NCBI GenBank assembly: GCA_900554975.1 | Contig: USJI01000103.1 | Location: forward strand, 1-5,077 | Direction: 5' to 3' | DNA: 5,077 nt | Source: an uncultured Ruminococcus sp. | GTDB lineage: Bacteria > Bacillota > Clostridia > Oscillospirales > Ruminococcaceae | Shown here: positions 1-4,697 of the stretch, piece by piece | Numbering within the stretch: the stretch's first letter is position 1 | Layout of the letters: each line of letters begins with the position of its first letter | Notes under the pieces: generated by a model | Database searches by the model: none | Told to the model about the DNA's origin: nothing | The model's input: only the letters and a program-made list of their open reading frames with translations | Program-made: the position numbers and the translations under genes

Positions 1-585
1 TGAGAAACTGTTGCTGTTTTCATCGTATGTGTATTTTATGCTAATCGAGCCGAAATTTCCCGCACTCTTAAATATAGATTTTGTATCAACAGCGGAGGTG
101 TTATACTTTACAGAGTATTTTTTCAGTTTACTGTCAGTTTCCGAAACTGATATTGATTCTACAACAGGCTTTTCTGATTCGGCATTCAGCACTTCATCAG
201 TACAGATGGTTTTCATTATTTTCTCGTACTGATTTGCCATATCGTCGTAGCTGTAATCCGACCACGCTGCATCTTTTTCTTCCGGAACATAAAATGTTTC
301 AGCTGAAATTTCAGTAGCCTTTCCGTTACGGTAAAACTTCATTGCTCCGGAATAATCATACTGCATGAATGCGCAATCGTCGTCCATCTTGGAAGCTTCT
401 GTCAGCACAGGTGCATCGGAGGAATTCTTTGAGACCTGTATGTAATAATCACCTGAAAAATCGGTGTTCAGAATGTAGTCTTTTGCAAGGTCAAAATTTT
501 TCTGCTTTTCCTCGTCGCTTTCCGAACAGGAGCAGAGAGAAAGACAAAGTATGAATGCTGAAAAAACAGCAAGGATTTTTTTCAT
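1..585 (-). CDS. Putative lipoprotein of unknown function (C-terminus off the left edge)
   Basis: An open frame of 195 codons runs from an ATG at 585-583 to the window edge without a stop, so the protein is partial at its C-terminus. The start is set by a GGAG at 595-592, six bases upstream. The N-terminus is a lipoprotein signal: MKK, a hydrophobic run ILAVFSAFILCLSL, then a lipobox-like LCSC. Cys20 is the likeliest lipidated residue; Cys18 is possible. An acidic linker (SESDEEKQ) follows, then a hydrophilic domain rich in Tyr, Asp and Ser. That domain contains stretches such as DFSGDYYIQV (about 42-51) and YDYSGAMKFYRNGK (about 76-89) that read like beta-strands. It is inferred to be anchored outside the cytoplasmic membrane. 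I do not recognise a family. Residues 116-135 (MANQYEKIMKTICTDEVLNA) look helical. The layout recalls extracytoplasmic binding or carrier lipoproteins, but I see no diagnostic motif. It lies 157 bases downstream of the regulator on the same strand and may be transcribed with it. Confidence 0.8.
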   Translation of the reverse strand, partial: MKKILAVFSAFILCLSLCSCSESDEEKQKNFDLAKDYILNTDFSGDYYIQVSKNSSDAPVLTEASKMDDDCAFMQYDYSGAMKFYRNGKATEISAETFYVPEEKDAAWSDYSYDDMANQYEKIMKTICTDEVLNAESEKPVVESISVSETDSKLKKYSVKYNTSAVDTKSIFKSAGNFGSISIKYTYDENSNSFS

Positions 586-742
586 GGTAATCTCCGTTCT
601 GCCGCATTTTCTGTAAGATGATACGGCTTTTTAATAGTTTATCGGGGCAGGGCAGGAAACAAATTTTAATTTTAATAAAAGACAAAAAACCCCTTTAAAT
701 TTTGCTGAAATAATGATATAATATAAATACGTGGGCTGAGTT
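586..742 (-). other. Intergenic region between regulator and lipoprotein gene
   Basis: This 157-base AT-rich gap lies between two minus-strand genes. I see no GC-rich hairpin followed by a T-run on the minus strand, so there is no clear terminator after the regulator. Read on the minus strand, TTGTTT (662-657) followed 15 bases later by TAAACT (641-636) is a weak promoter candidate for the lipoprotein gene. It is too poor to call on its own. The SD of the lipoprotein gene (595-592) lies at the end of this gap. Confidence 0.4.
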
Positions 743-1354
743 TTATATTCCTGATAACTTCTCCTCGCTGAACTTTATGAGCTTCAGCAGTTCATCTGAC
801 TGAGGAAATTTTTCAGAAAGCCCCGATGTTGTAATATTTTTGCTGAAATTTTCAGAACATTCGGTTCTGATTGCCGCACAGGCTTTCATTATGCCTGCCG
901 CCGCAGTATCTTCAGCGATTAACTGAGGTAATTTAAACATATCACAGTTGTTTTCTTCGTTGGAATGATATATAATTCTGAAAAGTCTGTAAAGACAGAG
1001 CATTATATAATCAGCGGATTCTTTTTCAAGCTTACTGTTTTCTTCATCTGAGCAAAGTGACAGAATAAGCGATACGGATTCTGATATCATCTTTCCGTCA
1101 TCTTCTGCACTTTGTGTATTTTCATGCGGAATAAACTGTCTGTCCGGCGAAGGTGTTCTTCCCAGAAGATAGTCACAGGAAACATTATAATAATCAGCAG
1201 TTTTGACAAGAAAATCAAGTCCGCATTCTCTTATTCCTTTTTCGTAATGAGATAAAAGAGCCTGAGAAATTCCAAGATCTGCCGCCGCCTGTTTCTGACT
1301 GATTTTTCTTTCTTTTCGCTGCAAGGTTATGATTCTTGGAAAATCAGCGTTCAT
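743..1354 (-). CDS. XRE-family (Cro/CI-type) transcriptional regulator
   Basis: A 203-residue cytoplasmic DNA-binding protein. Residues about 8-64 form an HTH_3/XRE domain. QKQAAADLG (20-28) is the first HTH helix, and SQALLSHYEKG (30-40) is the recognition helix with the typical Ser/Tyr/Glu pattern. The domain ends with a CDYLLGR motif (60-66), common in Clostridia XRE proteins. The remaining roughly 135 residues are polar and mostly helical by eye, with two alternating hydrophobic stretches (about 91-97 and 110-125). They could mediate dimerisation or sensing, but I recognise no known domain. The start at 1354 is supported by an AGAGGT SD (1366-1361) six bases away. A good sigma-70-type promoter and an exact tandem repeat lie upstream, which suggests autoregulation. 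The gene is divergent from the phosphatase-luxS operon, so it could also control that operon or the downstream lipoprotein gene; these targets are inferred. Confidence 0.88.
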   Translation of the reverse strand: MNADFPRIITLQRKERKISQKQAAADLGISQALLSHYEKGIRECGLDFLVKTADYYNVSCDYLLGRTPSPDRQFIPHENTQSAEDDGKMISESVSLILSLCSDEENSKLEKESADYIMLCLYRLFRIIYHSNEENNCDMFKLPQLIAEDTAAAGIMKACAAIRTECSENFSKNITTSGLSEKFPQSDELLKLIKFSEEKLSGI

Positions 1355-1408
1355 TTTGATACCTCTTTTCTTGTAGTGAAAAAAATTTTTCTGTACATTA
1401 CCGCACAG

Positions 1409-1432
1409 AAAGTTACATTAAAAGTTACATTA
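1409..1432. repeat. Exact tandem 12-bp repeat, candidate operator
   Basis: Two back-to-back copies of AAAGTTACATTA occupy 1409-1420 and 1421-1432. On the minus strand each reads TAATGTAACTTT. A degenerate partial copy (GTACATTA) lies at 1393-1400. The pair begins three bases beyond the regulator's -10 hexamer and spans the expected transcription start. That placement suits a repressor-binding site, probably for the XRE protein itself. The repeat is seen directly; its function is inferred. Confidence 0.55.
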
Positions 1433-1434
1433 AA

Positions 1435-1464
1435 ATTATATAACAATCCGTATAAAAAAGTAAA
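1435..1464 (-). promoter_or_regulatory. Promoter of the XRE regulator
   Basis: On the minus strand, TTTACT (1464-1459; four of six match TTGACA) is followed after an 18-base spacer by a perfect TATAAT (1440-1435). Transcription would start near 1428, giving a leader of about 70 bases before the ATG at 1354. No competing -10 of this quality lies closer to the gene. Confidence 0.68.
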
Positions 1465-1578
1465 TGGTATTATTACAACATATTTTGCAAAACTCAGCGC
1501 CGAAATTTGTTGAATATATGTATATGGCGAATTTGCAGACATTTTTTAGTGCATAATAACTAAGAATCTGTTATGAAT

Positions 1579-1609
1579 ATCATCGCAGAATAAGCGGATG
1601 ATGTTTTTT
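1579..1609 (+). terminator. Orphan intrinsic terminator (plus strand)
   Basis: ATCATCGC (1579-1586) pairs with GCGGATGAT (1594-1602), forming eight base pairs with one bulged G around a 7-base loop (AGAATAA). Six T residues follow at 1604-1609. The minus-strand reading has no comparable T-run, so it would act on rightward transcripts. No plus-strand gene precedes it in the window. It may end a short RNA or act as a leader attenuator or insulator upstream of the operon. Confidence 0.55.
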
Positions 1610-1633
1610 ATATGTAAGGTCTGCAATTTTCGG

Positions 1634-1656
1634 TATGTCATAAAAGTCATGACATA
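1634..1656. promoter_or_regulatory. Perfect palindrome, candidate operator for the operon promoter
   Basis: TATGTCAT (1634-1641) and ATGACATA (1649-1656) are perfect inverted arms around AAAAGTC. The right arm contains the candidate -35 (ATGACA), so a protein bound here would interfere with it. The symmetry suits a dimeric regulator. No T-run follows, so it is not a terminator. Confidence 0.42.
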
Positions 1657-1677
1657 TTCCGGTACGCCTGCAATATT
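1649..1677 (+). promoter_or_regulatory. Candidate promoter of the phosphatase-luxS operon
   Basis: ATGACA (1649-1654; five of six match TTGACA) is separated by 17 bases from AATATT (1672-1677; four of six match TATAAT). Transcription would start near 1684, about 37 bases before the chosen ATG. It is the best rightward promoter I find downstream of the terminator at 1579-1609, but the -10 is weak. Confidence 0.42.
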
Positions 1678-1720
1678 TTTATACACAGCGTAAATTCAGC
1701 TGCTTATGAAAGGAGTGCCT

Positions 1721-2347
1721 ATGAAAGGTTACAGGCTAAGCATTATAAGACATGGACTTACAGATGCAAACGACAAGGGAATCTATCTCGGCAGCCGCAC
1801 AGATTATCCGCTTTCCAAAAAGGGGATAAGTTCCCTTCTGAATATAATGGACGAATTTGAATATCCTAAGGTTCAGAGGGTTTATTCAAGTCCTATGAAA
1901 AGGTGTCTTGAAACGGCAGAGATAATTTATCCTTACCGTGAACTTCAGATAGTTGAGAATATGACAGAACTTGATTTCGGCGAGTTTGACGGTAAAAGCG
2001 TAAATGAACTTATTGACCGTGATGACTATAAGGACTGGCTCAAAGGCGGTTCACCGGACAAGCGTCCGCCGGGAGGGGAAAGCACAGAGGAACTTCTTCT
2101 CAGGCTTTTCAAGGGACTGCATGAGATCATCATGGACATGATGAATCAGGAACTGACCCATTGTGCACTTATAACACATTCGGGAATAGTAACAAATCTT
2201 CTTGCGGCGTTCGGCATTCCTAAGGTTGACCCGAAGGAACTTACCTGCGATCCGGGAGAGGGTTATGAAGTCCTTGTTACAGCAAAGATGTGGCAGCAGT
2301 CACAGGCTTTTGAGATACTCGGACGCATTCCTTATTATAAGGAATAA
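1721..2347 (+). CDS. Histidine phosphatase family protein (phosphoglycerate mutase-like)
   Basis: A 208-residue cytoplasmic enzyme of the histidine phosphatase superfamily, which transfers phosphate through a phosphohistidine. The RHG signature is at Arg10-His11-Gly12 in SIIRHGLTD, with His11 the expected nucleophile. Arg61 lies in YSSPMKRCLETA, Glu83 in MTELDFGEFDG is the likely general acid, and His153 is in LITHSGIVTN. The set is complete, so it should be active. The length matches CobC/GpmB/YhfR-like members. The substrate cannot be read from the sequence: alpha-ribazole phosphate is one option, but no cobalamin genes are nearby, and a broad-specificity phosphatase is equally likely. An in-frame ATG at 1706 would add five residues. 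However, the SD AAAGGAG (1709-1715) lies between the two ATGs, five bases before 1721, which makes 1721 the real start. It is the first gene of the probable operon. Confidence 0.88.
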   Translation: MKGYRLSIIRHGLTDANDKGIYLGSRTDYPLSKKGISSLLNIMDEFEYPKVQRVYSSPMKRCLETAEIIYPYRELQIVENMTELDFGEFDGKSVNELIDRDDYKDWLKGGSPDKRPPGGESTEELLLRLFKGLHEIIMDMMNQELTHCALITHSGIVTNLLAAFGIPKVDPKELTCDPGEGYEVLVTAKMWQQSQAFEILGRIPYYKE

Positions 2348-2363
2348 TACAGCTTTACATATT

Positions 2364-2380
2364 TTCCGCTGTCTGCGGAA
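2364..2380 (+). other. Short hairpin between phosphatase and membrane-protein genes
   Basis: TTCCGC (2364-2369) and GCGGAA (2375-2380) form a perfect 6-bp stem around TGTCT, just upstream of the next gene's SD. No T-run follows, so it is not a terminator. It might mark an mRNA processing or stability element within the operon, or be chance. Confidence 0.35.
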
Positions 2381-2398
2381 GAACTGAGAGGCTGAACT

Positions 2399-3160
2399 AT
2401 GAAGATTTCGTATTACAAAACCTGTGCAGGGGAGAAACTCAGCGGAAGGTACTGCGAGGGGTTTTTTGTGGTGTCAGTATGCATACTTGTTTATCTGATA
2501 TTCAAGGCGCTGGACATTGCCGGAACAGGAGCGGTTCTGTATGAAAACAATTTTAATGTTGCAGGACTTTATCTCAGCGGAGATGTCATGACTGCTGTTG
2601 TAAAGATTTTGCGGTATCTGATATGCTTTGCAGTGATATCTCCTCTTGTTACGGGCGGCATATGGTGGTTTTATCAGACGGCCGCAGATGAAGACAACAG
2701 GAGTATTCTCAAGCTTTACACCGGATTCCGCCTGAATATCAGAGCCGCACTTATATACGGCATGATGTGGCTTATGGGTATGCTTTCGCTTCTTCCGTCA
2801 GGTATGTGCTGGCTTTATGCTTACAGAATGTTTACAGAAATTCCGCAGAAAACTGACCAGTCACTGGCACTGTTTCTTTCTGTTCAGACAGCCGTTCTGG
2901 GTATAGCTCTTCTGGGAATTTATCTTCGCTGTGTGCTGAGTTTTATACTGTCGCCATTTATCTTTATAAATCAGCCTGATATGGGAACATTCAGGGTGCT
3001 GAGAGAATCAGTCCGAAAGATGAAAGGTGCAAAACTTGATTTTCTTGCACTTGTGCTGTCATATCTGCCGTTTATGATACCTGTTGTGACGATTCCGTTT
3101 ATACTCCCGAAAGCGGTAATGTCAGCGGCAGTTTTTGCAAGAGAACGGATAGAGGGGTGA
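2399..3160 (+). CDS. Polytopic integral membrane protein (DUF975-like by appearance)
   Basis: A 253-residue protein with about five or six hydrophobic segments: roughly 21-42, 66-90, 113-141, 156-190 (long enough for two passes) and 213-240. There is no cleavable signal peptide. The C-terminal half has the pattern LSPFIFINQPDMGTF, then LRESVRKMKGAK, then a hydrophobic span. This recalls DUF975/YciC-like membrane proteins, in which a Ser-x-x-Met-x-Gly loop precedes the last membrane segments. The resemblance is by eye only and no function is known to me. The start is supported by GAGAGG (2386-2391) seven bases upstream. The gene follows the phosphatase by 51 bases and precedes the pseudouridine synthase by 10, so it sits inside the operon. 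A transport or envelope role is possible. An AI-2 export role is tempting from the luxS linkage, but nothing in the sequence supports it. Confidence 0.78.
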   Translation: MKISYYKTCAGEKLSGRYCEGFFVVSVCILVYLIFKALDIAGTGAVLYENNFNVAGLYLSGDVMTAVVKILRYLICFAVISPLVTGGIWWFYQTAADEDNRSILKLYTGFRLNIRAALIYGMMWLMGMLSLLPSGMCWLYAYRMFTEIPQKTDQSLALFLSVQTAVLGIALLGIYLRCVLSFILSPFIFINQPDMGTFRVLRESVRKMKGAKLDFLALVLSYLPFMIPVVTIPFILPKAVMSAAVFARERIEG

Positions 3161-3170
3161 ATAAACTGCT

Positions 3171-4007
3171 TTGGGGACAATAAAATTTTATCCCGATAAA
3201 ACAATGAAATTACAGGATTTTCTGCGTGAGTGCGGAGTTTCAAGGCGGCTTATAACCCGTCTTAAACGGATTCCTGACGGTATTACACGAAACGGAGAAC
3301 TTATCCGTACCATTGATTTTGTGAATGCGGGAGATGTGATAGCTATTGAATCTGAGGATTCGAGTCTTCTTGAACCGAATGCTGAGCTTTGCGTTCCTGT
3401 TGCATTTGAAAATGAAAATCTTGCCGTATTTGACAAACCACCGGGAATGCCTGTCCATCCGTCCATAAGGCATCAGGGGGACACGCTCGGAAATTTTTTT
3501 GCGGCAGAATATCCGGGACTTACATTCCGTCCTGTAAACAGACTGGACAGAAACACTTCCGGTCTTTGTATTATTGCCAAAAATCCGTTTTCAGCGGCGG
3601 CTTTACAGAGGAATGTGGAAAAGGTTTACTATGCGGCAGTTTCGGGTGACGTTTCCGGTGAAGGAACGATTGATGCTCCGATAGCAAGGGAACAGGAATC
3701 AATCATAAAAAGAATTGTAAGCCCTGCCGGACAGAGGGCTGTTACGCATTACAGGTGCACAGGCAGAAGCGAAAAGTATTCCTTAATGGAAATAACTCTT
3801 GAAACGGGAAGGACGCATCAGATAAGAGTTCATTTTTCCTATATCGGACACCCTCTTGCAGGAGATGATATGTACGGCGGCAGCAGGGAGGATATTGACA
3901 GACAGGCCCTGCACTGCGGAAAGCTGACCTTTAAAGAACCTGTCACAGGTGAGATGATTACGGTCGAATCGCCTCTGGCAGATGATATAAAAAGATTATT
4001 TGAATGA
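3171..4007 (+). CDS. RluA-family RNA pseudouridine synthase
   Basis: Converts uridine to pseudouridine in rRNA or tRNA; the exact site is not predictable here. The 278-residue layout is typical of the family. An S4-like RNA-binding domain spans about 13-60 (LQDFLRECGVSRRLITRLKR...GDVIAIE), and the catalytic domain follows. The active-site motif is PVNRLDRNTSGL with catalytic Asp126; the His usual in HRLD is Asn here. Other family landmarks are the FDKPPGMPVHPS segment (88-98) and GRTHQIRVHFSYIGHPLAGDDMYG (213-236). The start is uncertain. The frame opens only after 3164. TTG at 3171 keeps a beta-strand (IKFYP) that the family normally has before the S4 domain, but its nearest SD-like AGAGGGG (3151-3157) is 13 bases away. 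ATG at 3204 has no SD and would cut into that region. The short gap to the upstream stop (3160) suggests translational coupling. Confidence 0.9.
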   Translation: MGTIKFYPDKTMKLQDFLRECGVSRRLITRLKRIPDGITRNGELIRTIDFVNAGDVIAIESEDSSLLEPNAELCVPVAFENENLAVFDKPPGMPVHPSIRHQGDTLGNFFAAEYPGLTFRPVNRLDRNTSGLCIIAKNPFSAAALQRNVEKVYYAAVSGDVSGEGTIDAPIAREQESIIKRIVSPAGQRAVTHYRCTGRSEKYSLMEITLETGRTHQIRVHFSYIGHPLAGDDMYGGSREDIDRQALHCGKLTFKEPVTGEMITVESPLADDIKRLFE

Positions 4008-4020
4008 AAGGATTTTTAAA

Positions 4021-4497
4021 ATGGAAAGAATTGCTAGTTTTCAGGTTGACCACAGAAAGATAAATGTAGGAATGTATATATCAAGAGTTGACGGTGATAT
4101 AGTTACATATGATATAAGAATGGTAAAGCCGAATGGCGGAGTTTATCTTGAAACAGCGTCGATGCATACGATTGAGCATCTTTTTGCAACATTTGCAAGA
4201 AATTCCGAATTCGGAAAAGGCATTGTATATGTAGGCCCTATGGGATGCCGGACAGGTTTTTACCTTCTTACAAGGGGAATGAGCCATGAGGCGGCTATAA
4301 AGCTTGTGCGTGATGCTTATAAGTTTATTTCCGAATATGATGACCGAATTCCGGGCTGCTCTGAGGAAGAATGCGGAAACTATAAGGAACATAATCTTCC
4401 GCAGGCAAGAAAAGATGTCCTTCCGCTTCTGAAGGCTCTGGAAAATTACACTGTCGAAATGCTGAATTATTCATGGCATATGGCACAAAATTCTTGA
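4021..4497 (+). CDS. luxS: S-ribosylhomocysteine lyase (AI-2 synthesis protein)
   Basis: Cleaves S-ribosylhomocysteine to homocysteine and 4,5-dihydroxy-2,3-pentanedione (DPD), the precursor of autoinducer-2, in the activated methyl cycle. The enzyme is a cytoplasmic metal-dependent homodimer. All key residues are visible. The HTIEH motif gives His49, Glu52 and His53. The catalytic Cys76 lies in GPMGCRTGFYL. The third metal ligand is Cys118 or Cys119-region cysteine in EECGNYKEHNL. The 158-residue length is normal. The ATG at 4021 has an AAAGGA SD (4007-4012) eight bases upstream; an in-frame TTG at 4000 would add seven residues but has no better support. It follows the pseudouridine synthase by 13 bases and appears to end the operon. 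The usual upstream partner, the Pfs/MTAN nucleosidase that makes its substrate, is not in the window. All 11 leucines use CTT or CTG. Confidence 0.97.
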   Translation: MERIASFQVDHRKINVGMYISRVDGDIVTYDIRMVKPNGGVYLETASMHTIEHLFATFARNSEFGKGIVYVGPMGCRTGFYLLTRGMSHEAAIKLVRDAYKFISEYDDRIPGCSEEECGNYKEHNLPQARKDVLPLLKALENYTVEMLNYSWHMAQNS

Positions 4498-4557
4498 TTG
4501 TAAATTATGCAGTCTGACGAAATATTGTCGCTTTATGGTAAATGTATACAAATCGAC

Positions 4558-4585
4558 TTGTGTTTTCTTGTGAACTTGTTATAAT
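4558..4585 (+). promoter_or_regulatory. Extended -10 promoter of the haemagglutinin-like gene
   Basis: TTGTGT (4558-4563) is followed after 16 bases by a perfect TATAAT (4580-4585). A TG one base upstream of the hexamer (TGTTATAAT) makes it an extended -10. Transcription would start near 4592, leaving a leader of about 106 bases. TATATAAA at 4663-4670 is a second -10-like run but lacks a fitting -35. Confidence 0.6.
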
Positions 4586-4595
4586 AACTCCATGA

Positions 4596-4634
4596 TGTAA
4601 CTGATTTGTAACAATTGTAATAATTTGTTACAAA
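4596..4634. repeat. Inverted repeat plus TGTAA direct repeats in the leader
   Basis: TTTGTAACAA (4605-4614) and TTGTTACAAA (4625-4634) are perfect 10-bp inverted arms around a 10-base loop. TGTAA also recurs at 4596-4600, 4607-4611 and 4616-4620, spaced 11 and 9 bases, about one helical turn. The block lies just downstream of the predicted transcription start. It could be an operator or, in RNA, an AU-rich hairpin. No T-run follows (A-rich instead), so rightward termination is unlikely. Confidence 0.5.
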
Positions 4635-4697
4635 AAGGCAATTCTTTGAACTTTATCAACTTTATATAAATAAGGGATTTAAATAGAGGAGTTCAAT

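Larger units (their letters stand above)
1355..1720. other. Divergent intergenic region between regulator and operon
   Basis: This 366-base stretch has no credible gene. From left to right it holds the regulator's SD and leader, the tandem repeat, the regulator promoter, an AT-rich stretch around 1441-1578 with no clear element, an intrinsic terminator on the plus strand, a palindrome overlapping a candidate rightward promoter, and the phosphatase SD. The hexamer CTGCAA occurs at 1621-1626 and 1668-1673 on the plus strand and inverted (TTGCAG) at 1533-1538. The inverted copy extends to TTGCAGAC / GTCTGCAA (1533-1540 / 1619-1626). Confidence 0.6.
4498..4697. other. AT-rich intergenic region after luxS, candidate junction
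   Basis: This 200-base stretch joins a Clostridia-type operon to a gene of a different type. No convincing luxS terminator is visible: the only hairpin near the stop (4516-4529) has a 5-bp stem with one wobble pair and no T-run. The right half holds the promoter, repeats and SD of the next gene. If the window is chimeric or carries an insertion, the boundary most likely falls in about 4498-4557. Confidence 0.5.

Noticed and set aside
601..627. GCCG / CGGC inverted repeat before a short T-run
   Set aside because: The stem is only four pairs around a 19-base loop and no plus-strand gene precedes it, so it is probably chance.
11..685. Plus-strand frames at 11-232, 81-317 and 369-554, and a minus-strand frame at 491-685
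   Set aside because: They are shadows of the lipoprotein gene in other frames. They lack SD sites, and their composition is not protein-like compared with the lipoprotein frame.
1351..1542. 63-codon minus-strand frame overlapping the regulator's start by one base
   Set aside because: It has no SD before its ATG, and the regulator promoter and tandem repeat lie inside it. The residue pattern (NVTFNVTF) simply reflects the DNA repeat.
4000..4020. TTG at 4000 as the luxS start
   Set aside because: The SD AAAGGA at 4007-4012 lies inside this extension and is correctly spaced for the ATG at 4021. The family N-terminus fits MERIASF.
2202..4392. Frames overlapping the operon genes (2202-2387 plus; 2971-3243, 3188-3466, 3240-3473 and 4081-4392 minus)
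   Set aside because: Each lies within or across a well-supported gene with clear family motifs. None has a recognisable domain or good SD.
4516..4529. Hairpin after luxS as a terminator
   Set aside because: The stem is only five pairs including one G-U, and the following bases are not a T-run.
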